From contig NZ_JACBYS010000004.1 of NCBI RefSeq assembly GCF_013408245.1, positions 62,001-126,000 on the forward strand: DNA of 64,000 bases. Reading direction: 5' to 3'. The position numbers were made by a program, and so were the translations under genes. A model generated the notes under the pieces. The model was given only the letters and a program-made list of their open reading frames with translations, was not told the DNA's origin and did no database searches. Positions 48,166 through 58,850 of this stretch are shown here, piece after piece; position 1 is the first letter of the stretch, and each line of letters begins with the position of its first letter. This DNA is from Duganella sp. 1224 (lineage in GTDB: Bacteria > Pseudomonadota > Gammaproteobacteria > Burkholderiales > Burkholderiaceae_D).

Positions 48166-50115
48166 TTATGCCGCCGCCTTGAAGGCCAGCAGCGGTGCGC
48201 CGTCCGCGACCTGGTCGCCGACGTTGTAGAGGATGTCGTCCACCACGCCATCGTGCGGCGCGGCGATGGTGTGTTCCATTTTCATGGCTTCCATGATGAC
48301 CAGCGCGGCGCCCTTCTTCACTTCCTGGCCCTTGGCGGCGAGGACGGCGACCACCTTGCCCGGCATCGGCGCGGTCAGGCGGCCGCCTTCCGCTTCGGCC
48401 TCGCCGGCATGGGCCATCGGGTCGTTCCACACCAGCGCGTGATGGCCGCCGTTGGTGAAGACGTGGAAGGTGTCGCCGTCGCGCAGCACGTTGCCGCGCG
48501 CGCCCTGGCCGCCGGTGCTGAACTGCCAACCGTCGGGGCCATAGGTGACGTTGATGTCGTAGGCCGCGTGCTCGTCGGTGAAGGACAGCTTGCGGGTGCA
48601 GGTCTGGTTCATGCGCCAGCCGTTGGTCTGGCTCCATGGATCGGTGCCTTGGGTTTGTTCCGCCTTCAGTAGCGCTTGCGCCGCCAGGGCAAGTGCGCCG
48701 GCCGGCGCGGGTTGCGCGGCCGGGAACAGCGTATCGTGATTGCGCTCGATCAGACCGGTGTCCAGGTCCGCGCTGGAGAAGGCCTGGCCTTCCACCAGGC
48801 GCTTGAGGAAGGCGACGTTGGTGGACAAGCCGACGATCTGGTATTGCGCCAGCGCTTGCGCCATGCGGGCCAGCGCCTGCTTGCGGTCCGCGCCCCAGAC
48901 GATCAGTTTCGCGATCATCGGGTCGTAGAATGGCGAGATGGCGTCGCCCTGGCGGACGCCGGAGTCGATGCGGATCGCCGCCGGCTCTGCGCCGCCCGCA
49001 GCTGCTCCGCCGAGCTGGAAAGTCACCGCATCCGGCGTGCCGAGATGGCGTAGCGTGCCGATCGACGGCAGGAAGCCCTTCTCCGGATTCTCGGCGTAAA
49101 TGCGCGCCTCGATGGCGTGGCCGTTGATCGCCAACTCATGTTGCTGCTTCGGCAGCGGCTCGCCGGCGGCAACGCGCAGCTGCCACTCCACCAGGTCGGT
49201 GCCGGTGATCATTTCGGTCACCGGATGTTCGACCTGCAGGCGGGTGTTCATCTCCATGAAGTAGAACGAGCCGTCCTGGTTGGCGATGAACTCCACCGTG
49301 CCGGCGCCGACGTAGCCGACGGCGCGCGCCGCAGCCACCGCCGCCTCGCCCATGGCGGCGCGGCGTTCGTCCGTCATGCCCGGCGCCGGTGCTTCCTCCA
49401 GCACTTTCTGGTGGCGGCGCTGCACCGAGCAGTCGCGTTCAAAAAGATAGATGCAATTGCCGAGCGTATCGGCAAACACCTGGATTTCAATGTGACGCGG
49501 GCGCTGCAGGTATTTCTCCGCCAGCACCTTGTCGTCGCCAAAAGAACTGATCGCCTCGCGCTTGCACGAGGCCAGCGCGTCCTTGAACTGCGCCGAGTTC
49601 TCGACCACGCGCATGCCCTTGCCGCCACCGCCGGCCGACGCCTTCAGCAGCACCGGGTAGCCGATGCGATCGGCTTCGCCGTGCAGGAAGTCGGCGTCCT
49701 GCTGTTCGCCGTGGTAACCCGGCACCAGCGGTACATTGGCTTTTTCCATCAGCTGCTTGGCGGCCGACTTGGAGCCCATCGCGCGCATGGCCGATGCCGG
49801 CGGGCCAATGAACACCAGGCCCGCTTCGGCGCAGGCCTCGGCAAACTCCGCGTTCTCCGACAGGAAGCCGTAGCCCGGATGGATGGCTTGCGCGCCGGTG
49901 GCCTTGGCGGCCGCGATGATCTTGTCGCCGCGCAGGTAGCTGTCCTTGGCGGCGGCGGGACCAATGGCCACCGCCTCGTCGCATACGGCGACGTGCTTGG
50001 CGTTGGCGTCGGCCTCCGAGTACACGGCGACCGTTTTAATGCCCATGCGGCGCGCGGTAGCGGCCACACGGCAGGCAATTTCACCACGATTGGCGATCAG
50101 AATTTTGGTAAACAT
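48166..50115 (-). CDS. liuD: 3-methylcrotonyl-CoA carboxylase alpha (biotin) subunit
   Basis: 649 residues: biotin carboxylase domain (ILIANRGEIACRVAATARRM, ATP-grasp KASAGGGGKGMRVVE, MNTRLQVEHPVTEMITGTDL), a BT linker and the biotinyl domain with EAMKMEH (biotinyl Lys). It carboxylates biotin for the beta subunit, which acts on methylcrotonyl-CoA. The neighbours mvaB, liuC and liuB set its substrate. It lies 63 bp after bioB. Confidence 0.93.
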   Translation of the reverse strand: MFTKILIANRGEIACRVAATARRMGIKTVAVYSEADANAKHVAVCDEAVAIGPAAAKDSYLRGDKIIAAAKATGAQAIHPGYGFLSENAEFAEACAEAGLVFIGPPASAMRAMGSKSAAKQLMEKANVPLVPGYHGEQQDADFLHGEADRIGYPVLLKASAGGGGKGMRVVENSAQFKDALASCKREAISSFGDDKVLAEKYLQRPRHIEIQVFADTLGNCIYLFERDCSVQRRHQKVLEEAPAPGMTDERRAAMGEAAVAAARAVGYVGAGTVEFIANQDGSFYFMEMNTRLQVEHPVTEMITGTDLVEWQLRVAAGEPLPKQQHELAINGHAIEARIYAENPEKGFLPSIGTLRHLGTPDAVTFQLGGAAAGGAEPAAIRIDSGVRQGDAISPFYDPMIAKLIVWGADRKQALARMAQALAQYQIVGLSTNVAFLKRLVEGQAFSSADLDTGLIERNHDTLFPAAQPAPAGALALAAQALLKAEQTQGTDPWSQTNGWRMNQTCTRKLSFTDEHAAYDINVTYGPDGWQFSTGGQGARGNVLRDGDTFHVFTNGGHHALVWNDPMAHAGEAEAEGGRLTAPMPGKVVAVLAAKGQEVKKGAALVIMEAMKMEHTIAAPHDGVVDDILYNVGDQVADGAPLLAFKAAA

Positions 50116-50178
50116 CGTCTCTCTCTTGACGGCTTATGGCCGGAAGTTTTTTTATCATCGTGGGAGCTGTGGACTGCC

Positions 50179-51225
50179 TTAGCAGCCGCAGCTCTCCTTT
50201 TGCACCGACTCCAGCACCGCGCCGCGCGTGCGCAGGCCCAGTTTCTCCAGCAGCGCGCGGTCGTCGTTCGCTTCCGGGTTATCGGTGGTTAGCAGCTTGT
50301 CGCCGTAGAAGATGGAATTGGCGCCAGCCATGAAGCACATGGCTTGCACCGCTTCGCCCAACTCGCGGCGGCCGGCCGACAAACGCACGCGCGCTTTCGG
50401 CATGGTGATGCGCGCCACGGCGATGGTGCGCACGAATTCAAACGGGTCCAGCGGGTCCAGGCCGTGCAGCGGCGTGCCTTCCACCTGCACCAGGTGATTG
50501 ATCGGCACCGATTCCGGGTACGGATTCAGATTGGCCAGTTGCGCGATCAGGCCGGCGCGCTGGTCGCGCGTTTCGCCCATGCCGACGATGCCGCCGCAGC
50601 AGATTTTCAGGCCGGCTTCGCGCACGTGGCCCAGCGTGTCCAGGCGGTCCTGGTACTGGCGGGTGGAGATGACGTTGTCGTAGAACTCGGGCGCGGTGTC
50701 CAGATTGTGGTTGTAGTAATCGAGGCCGGCGTCTTTCAGGCGCTGCGCCTGGTGCTCTTCCAGCATGCCCAGCGTGGCGCAGGTTTCCAGGCCCAGCGCC
50801 TTCACCGAGCGCACCATTTCCTCGACCTTGTCCATGTCGCGGTCTTTCGGGCTGCGCCAGGCGGCGCCCATGCAGAAGCGGGTGGCGCCGTTGTCCTTGG
50901 CCTGCCTGGCCGCGTCCAGCACGGTGTCGATGTCGAGGATTTTCTTGGCTTCGACGCCGGTGTCGTAGCGCGCCGCTTGCGGGCAGTAGCCGCAATCCTC
51001 TTCGCAGCCGCCGGTTTTGATCGACAGCAGCGTGGCCAGTTCCACGTCGCCATCCGGGAAGTTGGCGCGGTGGACTTGCTGGGCCTTGAACATCAGGTCA
51101 TTGAACGGCAGCTCGAACAGCGCCAGCACTTCTTCGCGCGGCCAGGTGGATGCGGCTGGCGTGATCGGCGCGGCGGGACGGTGCAGCGAGACGACCTTGG
51201 GTTCTTTCAGGATGTTCTGTGGCAT
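50179..51225 (-). CDS. bioB: Biotin synthase
   Basis: 348 residues from MPQNILKEPK. Radical SAM cysteines in GGCEEDCGYCPQAARY (CxxxCxxC), the 2Fe-2S cysteines in ETCATLGM and KICCGGIVGMGE, and the Arg ligand in RVRLSAGR are intact. It inserts sulfur into dethiobiotin. It starts 17 bp after bioD. The C-terminus ends in SCGC. Confidence 0.96.
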   Translation of the reverse strand: MPQNILKEPKVVSLHRPAAPITPAASTWPREEVLALFELPFNDLMFKAQQVHRANFPDGDVELATLLSIKTGGCEEDCGYCPQAARYDTGVEAKKILDIDTVLDAARQAKDNGATRFCMGAAWRSPKDRDMDKVEEMVRSVKALGLETCATLGMLEEHQAQRLKDAGLDYYNHNLDTAPEFYDNVISTRQYQDRLDTLGHVREAGLKICCGGIVGMGETRDQRAGLIAQLANLNPYPESVPINHLVQVEGTPLHGLDPLDPFEFVRTIAVARITMPKARVRLSAGRRELGEAVQAMCFMAGANSIFYGDKLLTTDNPEANDDRALLEKLGLRTRGAVLESVQKESCGC

Positions 51226-51242
51226 GGTGATTCCTTCTTGGT

Positions 51243-52019
51243 TCAAATGGTGTTCTCCAGCGGCCAGTTGGGCAGCTGGGTAAAATCGATATGGTCCGCC
51301 GCCGCTTCGGCGGTCGGCTCGTCCAGGCGCGGCACGCGGCCGAGCAGCGGCGCCGGAATGCGCTGCGCCAGCGCTGCCACGTTTTCGTCGGCGAATGGCA
51401 TGTCGGCCTGGGTTTCGTTGGCCACCCAGCCCACCAGCTTCAGGCCGCGCGACAGGATGGCTTCCACCGTCAGCAGCGCGTGGCTGATGCAGCCGAGGCG
51501 CAGGCCGACCACCAGCACCACCGGCAGTTCCAGCTGCTCGGCCAGGTCGGCGGTGTCGAATTCGTCGTTCAGCGGCACGATGAAGCCGCCCACGCCCTCC
51601 ACTACCACCGCGTCCGACGCGGCGTTGATTTCCACGTAGGCCGCCAGGATGGGCACCGGCGAAATGGTGATGCCTTCCAGCGCAGCGGCGATGTGCGGCG
51701 CCGCCGGTTCCTTCAGCAGGAACGGCGTGGTGATGGACTGCGGCAGGTGCACGTTGCCGGCGGCGGCCAGCTGGTCGCAATCGTCGTTGTGCCATTTGCC
51801 GTCGTCGCCCAGTTCAGCGCCGGCCGCCACCGGCTTCATGCCGCAGGCGCGTACGCCGCTCTGCACCAGGGCGTGCAGCATGGCGGAGGAAATCAGCGTC
51901 TTGCCGATTTCGGTGTCGGTGCCGGTGACGAAGCAGTTGAAGCGCGGCGGTATGCCGCTGCCGGCCGCTGTCGGCTGGGTCTGTGGAGCGACTGCTAACA
52001 CGGGATCGTCCAAGCTCAT
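51243..52019 (-). CDS. bioD: Dethiobiotin synthetase
   Basis: 258 residues: P-loop GTDTEIGKTLISSAMLHAL after a 30-residue N-terminal extension, KPVAAG, VVVEGVGGFIVPL and WVANET motifs. It closes the ureido ring of dethiobiotin. The start is 1 bp after the bioF stop. Confidence 0.95.
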   Translation of the reverse strand: MSLDDPVLAVAPQTQPTAAGSGIPPRFNCFVTGTDTEIGKTLISSAMLHALVQSGVRACGMKPVAAGAELGDDGKWHNDDCDQLAAAGNVHLPQSITTPFLLKEPAAPHIAAALEGITISPVPILAAYVEINAASDAVVVEGVGGFIVPLNDEFDTADLAEQLELPVVLVVGLRLGCISHALLTVEAILSRGLKLVGWVANETQADMPFADENVAALAQRIPAPLLGRVPRLDEPTAEAAADHIDFTQLPNWPLENTI

Positions 52020-52020
52020 C

Positions 52021-53205
52021 TCAGGTCCTTTCCAATGCGTTGAGCGCAGTGATTAATGTTGACACGTCCTGCCTGGTATGACCGGCCGAGAGGGTGACGC
52101 GCAAGCGCGCGCTGCCCGGCGCCACGGTCGGCGGACGGATCGCGCCCACCCACAGCCCCTGCTCGAACAGGGCGGCGCCGGCGCGCATGGTTTCCGCATT
52201 ATCGCCGATGATGACCGGCTGGATCGCCGTCGCCGAGGGCAGGCGCCGCCAGCGCTGCAGGCGCAGGCCGTGGTTCCATTGTGCCACCAAAGCCTGCAAA
52301 TGGGCGCGCCGCGTGGCGCCTTCGTCGCCTTCCAGCAGATCGAGGCTGGTCAGCAGTGCGTGCGCCATGGCCGGCGCCGCCGCCGTGGTGAAAATATACG
52401 GCCGGGCTTTCTGGATCAGCGTTTCGATCACCGTCTCGTGCGCGGCGACAAATGCCCCGCCGACGCCGGCCGCCTTGCCCAGCGTGCCCATATAGACCAG
52501 GTAGGGCGAGCGCAGGTTGAAGTGCTCCAGCGCGCCGTGGCCATTGGCGCCCAGCGTGCCGAAGCCGTGGGCGTCGTCCACCACCAGCCAGGCACCGTAT
52601 TGTTCGCACAGGGCCAGCAGCCGCGGCAGCGGCGCCAGGTTGCCGTCCATGCTGAACACGCTGTCCGTCACTACGACCTTGGTGGCGGCGTGGCTGGCTT
52701 TCAGCAGCGTTTCCAGCGCCGGCAGGTCGGCGTGCGGGTAGACGTGCGTCTTGACGCGGGCCAGCCGGGCGCCGTCGATCAGCGAGGCGTGGTTCAGTTC
52801 TTCGGAAAAGATCTCGGCGTCGCGGTCGTGCGCTGTCAGGCCGGCGATGACGGCCAGGTTGGCCATGTAGCCGGTGCAGAAGCTGATGGCGCGCGGCGCT
52901 TCCAGCTGGTCGCCGACGAATTGCGCCAGCCGTTCTTCCAGCATGGCGTGGGCGCGCCCATGACCGCTGATCAGGTGCGAGGCGCCGCTGCCGACGCCGT
53001 AGATCGCCGCGCCTTCCTGCAGCGCGAGCTTGATCTTGCGGTGGTTGGCCAGGCCGAGGTAGTCGTTGCTGCAGAAGGCCAGCAGCTCGCGGCCGTCCAC
53101 GGTCACGCGCGGGCCGCACGGCGAGTCGACCGTGCGGCGCTTGCGGATCAGCTGCTTGTCGTCCAGCGCTTGCAGCTGCTGGTGCAGGCGGTTGAGCAGT
53201 TCCAT
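52021..53205 (-). CDS. bioF: 8-amino-7-oxononanoate synthase
   Basis: 394 residues from MELLNRLHQQ. PLP-enzyme blocks FCSNDYLGLANHRKIKLALQ, GSGASHLISGHGRAHAMLEE, VVDDAHGFGTLG and the PLP Lys in YMGTLGKAAGVGGAF. It condenses pimeloyl-ACP/CoA with alanine. The start is 2 bp after the bioA stop, so coupling is likely; the frame upstream is a shadow of bioA. Confidence 0.95.
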   Translation of the reverse strand: MELLNRLHQQLQALDDKQLIRKRRTVDSPCGPRVTVDGRELLAFCSNDYLGLANHRKIKLALQEGAAIYGVGSGASHLISGHGRAHAMLEERLAQFVGDQLEAPRAISFCTGYMANLAVIAGLTAHDRDAEIFSEELNHASLIDGARLARVKTHVYPHADLPALETLLKASHAATKVVVTDSVFSMDGNLAPLPRLLALCEQYGAWLVVDDAHGFGTLGANGHGALEHFNLRSPYLVYMGTLGKAAGVGGAFVAAHETVIETLIQKARPYIFTTAAAPAMAHALLTSLDLLEGDEGATRRAHLQALVAQWNHGLRLQRWRRLPSATAIQPVIIGDNAETMRAGAALFEQGLWVGAIRPPTVAPGSARLRVTLSAGHTRQDVSTLITALNALERT

Positions 53206-53207
53206 CG

Positions 53208-54548
53208 TCAGCCCGCCATCACTTGGTTGAACACGGCCAGCGTGTTGGCGGCCAGGCCGTCGATTTCCTCGTCGCTCAGGATGTACGGCGGCATCATGTA
53301 GACGGTGGAGCCGATGGGGCGCATCAGCAGCCCGTGTTCGGTCGCGGTGGCGAAGAAGTTGCGCGAGAAGTCTTTCGGCGCGTCGATGGCGTCGAAGGCC
53401 CAGATCATGCCGCGCTGGCGGAAGTTGCGTACCCGCTCGTGCTGTGCCAGCGGTTGCAGCGCTTGCGTCAGGCGCGCGGCCTTGGCCTTGTTGGCGTTGA
53501 GGACATCGTCTTCTTCGAAGATGTGCAGCGTCGCCAGGGCGGCGCGGCAGGCCAGCGGGTTGCCGGTGTACGAGTGCGAGTGCAGGAAGCCGCGCGTGAC
53601 GTCGTTGCTGTAGAAGGCCTGGTAGATGTCGTCGCGCGTCATCACCAGCGACAGCGGCAGGTAGCCGCCGCTGATGCCCTTCGACAGGCACAGGAAGTCC
53701 GGCCACACGCCGGCCTGTTCGCAGGCGAAGAAGGTGCCGGTGCGGCCGCAGCCGACCGCGATTTCGTCGAGGATCAGGTGGACGTCATGCTTGTCGCACA
53801 GTGCGCGTACCAGTTGCAGGTACAGCGGGTCGTGCATCGCCATGCCGGTGGCGCATTGCACCAGCGGCTCGATGATGATGGCGGCGATCTTGTCGCCACG
53901 TTCGTTGAACAGGCGCTCGACATCGGCGGCGGCGCGGCGGGCCTGCGCCTGCGCGCGTTCCTCGGCGCTGCCGGTTTCCTCGGCCAGGCGCCAGTCGGGC
54001 GACATCACGGTTTGCGAGGCGCGCAGCAACGGGCCGTAGGCGTCCTTGAACAGCGCGACGTCGGTGACGGCCAGTGCACCGATGGTTTCGCCGTGGTAAC
54101 TGCCCTTGAGGCAGACGAATTCCTGCTTGTCCGCGTGGCCGTCGTTGCGCCACGAATGGAAGCTCATCTTGAGCGCGATTTCCACGGCGGAGGCGCCGTC
54201 GCTGGCGTAGAAGCTGTGGCCCAGCACATGGCCGGTGAGCGCCGACAGTTTTTCGGACAATTCAATCACAGGTTCGTGCGTGAAGCCGGCGAGCATGGCG
54301 TGTTCCAGCGTATCCAGCTGGTCTTTCAGCGCCGCGTTGATGCGCGGGTTGGCGTGGCCGAACAGGTTCACCCACCAGGAGCTGATCGCGTCCAGGTAGC
54401 GGCGGCCTTCATGGTCGTACAGCCATGCGCCCTTGCCCCGGCTGACCGGGATCAGCGGGATGGTTTCGTGATGCTGCATCTGGGTGCACGGGTGCCATAC
54501 GCTGCGCAAGCTGCGCGCTACCCAGTCGCTTTGTGTATTCAATTCCAA
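53208..54548 (-). CDS. bioA: Adenosylmethionine-8-amino-7-oxononanoate aminotransferase
   Basis: 446 residues: HPCTQMQHHE, SSWWVNLFGHANPRINAAL, LILDEIAVGCGRTGTFFACE and the PLP Lys in LCLSKGISGGYLPLSL, all characteristic of BioA. It makes diaminopelargonate using SAM as amino donor. It begins 10 bp after liuC, joining the biotin genes to the leucine genes. Confidence 0.96.
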   Translation of the reverse strand: MELNTQSDWVARSLRSVWHPCTQMQHHETIPLIPVSRGKGAWLYDHEGRRYLDAISSWWVNLFGHANPRINAALKDQLDTLEHAMLAGFTHEPVIELSEKLSALTGHVLGHSFYASDGASAVEIALKMSFHSWRNDGHADKQEFVCLKGSYHGETIGALAVTDVALFKDAYGPLLRASQTVMSPDWRLAEETGSAEERAQAQARRAAADVERLFNERGDKIAAIIIEPLVQCATGMAMHDPLYLQLVRALCDKHDVHLILDEIAVGCGRTGTFFACEQAGVWPDFLCLSKGISGGYLPLSLVMTRDDIYQAFYSNDVTRGFLHSHSYTGNPLACRAALATLHIFEEDDVLNANKAKAARLTQALQPLAQHERVRNFRQRGMIWAFDAIDAPKDFSRNFFATATEHGLLMRPIGSTVYMMPPYILSDEEIDGLAANTLAVFNQVMAG

Positions 54549-54558
54549 AACTGCTCCA

Positions 54559-55344
54559 TTAATTCAACCAGGCGGGCTTGCGCTTCTCCAGGAAGGAAGC
54601 CACGCCTTCGCGCCCCTGTCCGGAGGCGCGGATTTGCGCGATGCGTTCCGCCGTATCGGCCAGCAGCGCATCGCTCACTTCTTGTCCGCTGACGTCGCGC
54701 ACCAGCACCTTGGCTTGCTGCACGGCGTGCGGACTGTTATTCACCAGCGCCTTGACGATCTCCGCCACCTTGGCGTCGAGCGCGTCGGCGCTGACCACTT
54801 CATGCGCAAAACCGATGCGCAGCGCTTCCCGCGCGCCGAAACGCTCGGCGGTCAGAAAGTAGCGGCGCGACGCGTTCTCGCCCATGGCCTTGATCACATA
54901 CGGCGAAATCGTCGCCGGAATCAGGCCCAGTTTCACTTCGCTCAGGCAGAAGTTGGCCTCCTCCACCGCGACGACGATATCGCACGCGGCCACCAGGCCC
55001 ATGCCGCCGGCGTAGCAATCGCCCTGTACCCTGGCCACCACCGGCTTGGGGCAGAGGTAGATGGTGCGCAGCATTTCCGCCAGTTGCAGCGCGTCGGCGT
55101 GGTTCTCGGCGTGCGTGTAGCCCGCCATTTTCTTCATCCAGTTCAGGTCCGCGCCGGCGCAGAACGCCGGGCCGTTCGCCGCCAGCACAATCGCGCGCAG
55201 GCCGGCATCTTCGCCGAGTTCACTGAAGGCCCGCTTAATCTCGGCGATGGCGGTTTCGTTGAAGGCGTTGCGCACGTCGGGACGGTTCAGCGTTACGGTG
55301 GCCACGCGTTCCTCGCGCGTGATGGTCAGGGTGTCAAAAGCCAT
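54559..55344 (-). CDS. liuC: Methylglutaconyl-CoA hydratase (enoyl-CoA hydratase family)
   Basis: 261 residues, crotonase fold: VTLNRPDVRNAFNETAIAEI, oxyanion-hole segments NGPAFCAGADLNWMKKMAGY and VQGDCYAGGMGLVAACDIVV, SEVKLGLIPATISPYVI. The NW(M)KKMA tail after CAGADL is common in the LiuC/AtuE group. It hydrates methylglutaconyl-CoA to HMG-CoA, between the carboxylase and MvaB. Confidence 0.92.
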   Translation of the reverse strand: MAFDTLTITREERVATVTLNRPDVRNAFNETAIAEIKRAFSELGEDAGLRAIVLAANGPAFCAGADLNWMKKMAGYTHAENHADALQLAEMLRTIYLCPKPVVARVQGDCYAGGMGLVAACDIVVAVEEANFCLSEVKLGLIPATISPYVIKAMGENASRRYFLTAERFGAREALRIGFAHEVVSADALDAKVAEIVKALVNNSPHAVQQAKVLVRDVSGQEVSDALLADTAERIAQIRASGQGREGVASFLEKRKPAWLN

Positions 55345-55405
55345 GGTTAATCCTTGTGTTGATTTCGGCGGGAACCACCACTACCTGTTCCGGCACCATG
55401 TTCAT
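55334..55405 (-). CDS. Possible 23-codon coupled small ORF
   Basis: MNMVPEQVVVVPAEINTRIN plus three residues. Its ATG overlaps the hydrolase stop (ATGA) and its stop lies 10 bp inside liuC. It fills almost the entire gap between these genes. No homology can be claimed; it may be chance or a way of coupling translation across the gap. Confidence 0.25.
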   Translation of the reverse strand: MNMVPEQVVVVPAEINTRINHGF

Positions 55406-56529
55406 TCCTTCCAGACGACATAGTCGTCAATGGCATACAGCTTGCACTGTGTGCGGCTGTTTTTCTGGCAGTTGGCCAGTGCCCGTGCGGTCGGATCATC
55501 GCCGTCTTCCGCCCAGCCCCAGGAACCGGAGGGCGACAGCGCGAATGCGCGTGGCACGGACTTGGTCAGGAAGGCCTTGTAGCCTTGCTCTCCCGGGGAG
55601 CGCAGATACGGCGGCACGGCATCCAGCGGTGCGAAGTTGGTCGGCGGCGCCGCTTCGATGGCGGCGATGGTGTACTTTGCGTCGGCGGGCATGCCGATCG
55701 TCTTCAGAAAGTGTTCGGTTTCCGGAAGCCAGATCGGTACGCCGTCGCGGCTGGCGCTCATGCCGTGCGCGTCATTTTTGAATGGGCCGTATGCCACCAG
55801 TTGCGCCTTGCCGCCCGCGCCGGTGTACGCCGCGTACATGCTGGCCGCCAGTTTGGGGCCGAACAGGCGGTCGTTCTCACCGTAGAACCAGATCGACGGC
55901 GTGGCGCTGCGTTTGCCGTAAGCGCCAAAAGCGTTGACCAGCGAGGTTTGCCAGTCGCATCGCGGATTATCCTTGTGCAGGCCGCCGGCGAAGTTGATGA
56001 TGCCCTTCACGCCTTCCATATTGTGGCTGCCGGCCGCAATCGCCGTCAGGCCGCCATGTGACTGGCCGGCGATCAGCACGTGCTCTTTGTCCGCCCACGG
56101 CTGTTGCGCCACGTATTGCATGGCGGCGTACAGCGAGATGGCCTGGCCCTCGCCGTTGTGTTCCAGGTTGCATTCGCGGTCGACGTAGCTGCCGCCCGAT
56201 CCGGCGAAGCCCACGCGCATGGGGATGACGACGGCGTAGCCCCGCTTGACGAATTCACGGCTGATGTAGATGTAGCGGGCGCGGTTCTGCTTGTGGGCGT
56301 CGCCTGGCGCCTTACCATGGTTCATGAACAGCACCGGGAACGGGCCATCGCCGGGCGGCTTGAAGATGGTGGTCTGCAGGCCGATGTCGTCACCGTCGAT
56401 GTGCGCGGGAATCGACACCACCTGCTCGCCCATGCGGGTATCGATGGCCGGCAGCGGCGTCGCCAGCGCGGCGGCGCTGGCGCACAGCAGTGCGGCCCCT
56501 CCCAGTCGATACAGTGTGCGCATGGTCAT
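55402..56529 (-). CDS. Exported alpha/beta-hydrolase (dienelactone-hydrolase-like)
   Basis: 375 residues from the ATG at 56529; ATG at 56523 and GTG at 56538 are alternatives. A signal peptide (RTLYRLGGAALLCASAAALA) precedes a hydrolase domain: oxyanion region FMNHGKAPGD, nucleophile elbow IAGQSHGGLTAIA (Ser in GQSHGG), Asp/His candidates in FYGENDRLFG and KNDAHGMS. It resembles secreted DLH-type esterases; its place in a leucine/biotin gene set is unexplained. It begins 5 bp after liuB. Confidence 0.8.
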   Translation of the reverse strand: MTMRTLYRLGGAALLCASAAALATPLPAIDTRMGEQVVSIPAHIDGDDIGLQTTIFKPPGDGPFPVLFMNHGKAPGDAHKQNRARYIYISREFVKRGYAVVIPMRVGFAGSGGSYVDRECNLEHNGEGQAISLYAAMQYVAQQPWADKEHVLIAGQSHGGLTAIAAGSHNMEGVKGIINFAGGLHKDNPRCDWQTSLVNAFGAYGKRSATPSIWFYGENDRLFGPKLAASMYAAYTGAGGKAQLVAYGPFKNDAHGMSASRDGVPIWLPETEHFLKTIGMPADAKYTIAAIEAAPPTNFAPLDAVPPYLRSPGEQGYKAFLTKSVPRAFALSPSGSWGWAEDGDDPTARALANCQKNSRTQCKLYAIDDYVVWKE

Positions 56530-56534
56530 CCGGA

Positions 56535-58142
<1,608 letters not shown>

Positions 58143-58160
58143 GGCGTGTCCCTTTTTCAA

Positions 58161-58232
58161 CCGGGGTCAGTGCCGACATTCGGACATTGGGTCGCACGCG
58201 ACACAATGTCCGAATGTCGGCACTGACCCCGG
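58161..58232. repeat. Perfect 28-bp-arm hairpin (GGGGTCAG-type family), upstream of liuB
   Basis: Arms 58161-58188 and 58205-58232. The apex holds a second small hairpin GTCG-CACG-CGAC (58191-58202). Arm sequence CCGGGGTCAGTGCCGACATT and the next 8 bases equal those of the element at 46231. It lies between the YchJ gene and liuB, both minus strand, so liuB needs a promoter inside or downstream of it, or readthrough. Confidence 0.92.
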
Positions 58233-58243
58233 TGTTGTCATGA

Positions 58244-58681
58244 TTATTCTGGAAAACTACCGTCAACGTAAAACCAGCGCAGGTCTCCTCCTGCTGCCGG
58301 TTCGCGGACAAAGTTGCTGATCTCGTGCAGGCGCTGCGCCCGGCCATTGATCTTGAACCGGGCGACGAACTCCACCGTATCCGTGGTCAGATCGGCATTT
58401 TCTGCTTTACGTTGACGTAAACGTAAAGCGGATTTTACCTCAAGTCCCAGCCATTGCACCTTTTCCTCGTCGCTCATGATCGGCTCGGTGGGACGGGTGC
58501 TGGCGTGCCAGGTGGCCAGCAGGTAGGGCTCGTTGCGCTGGCCGTAGGCGGTATAGCGCGAACGCATCAGCGCCTCGGCGGTGGGGGCGATGGCGCTGCC
58601 GTCGATGTACGGGCCGCAGCAGGTGGCAAGCGCGGGGCCGCCGCAGGGGCAGCCGGCGGGCGCGGTGGACTTCTTGGACAT
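58244..58681 (-). CDS. ychJ: YchJ-type SEC-C motif protein (UPF0225)
   Basis: 145 residues from MSKKSTAPAG. CPCGGPALATCCGPYIDG is the zinc-binding SEC-C-like start, then MRSRYTAYGQRNEPYLLATW and a C-terminal NTF2-like part with FYVDGSFPE. Function unknown. The 13-residue upstream extension is not supported. It is divergent from the GntR gene. Confidence 0.9.
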   Translation of the reverse strand: MSKKSTAPAGCPCGGPALATCCGPYIDGSAIAPTAEALMRSRYTAYGQRNEPYLLATWHASTRPTEPIMSDEEKVQWLGLEVKSALRLRQRKAENADLTTDTVEFVARFKINGRAQRLHEISNFVREPAAGGDLRWFYVDGSFPE

Positions 58682-58791
58682 GGTCGGAAACGGTCTGGGC
58701 TGAGGGTGCAAACCCCGCATTATCCGCCAAATGCGCGGCTTTCGCCCGGTGCGGCGTTATGCTACTTGTAGAAATATTGTTGGTTCCGCTC

Positions 58792-58806
58792 GTGTAAGGC
58801 GTACAC
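58792..58806. promoter_or_regulatory. Candidate GntR operator
   Basis: Inverted repeat GTGTA-AGGCG-TACAC, 45 bp before the GntR start. A second repeat, CGCTA-N6-TAGCG, at 58819-58834 is just before the ribosome site. Either could be the autoregulatory site; the first has the GT...AC shape common for this family. Confidence 0.4.
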
Positions 58807-58850
58807 CGTTTTCCGCATCGCTATTACACTAGCGAGGTGAGGAGAAATGA

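Noticed and set aside
58161..58232. The hairpin before liuB as a regulatory attenuator
   Set aside because: The same arms occur between unrelated convergent genes at 46231, so it is better explained as a dispersed element.
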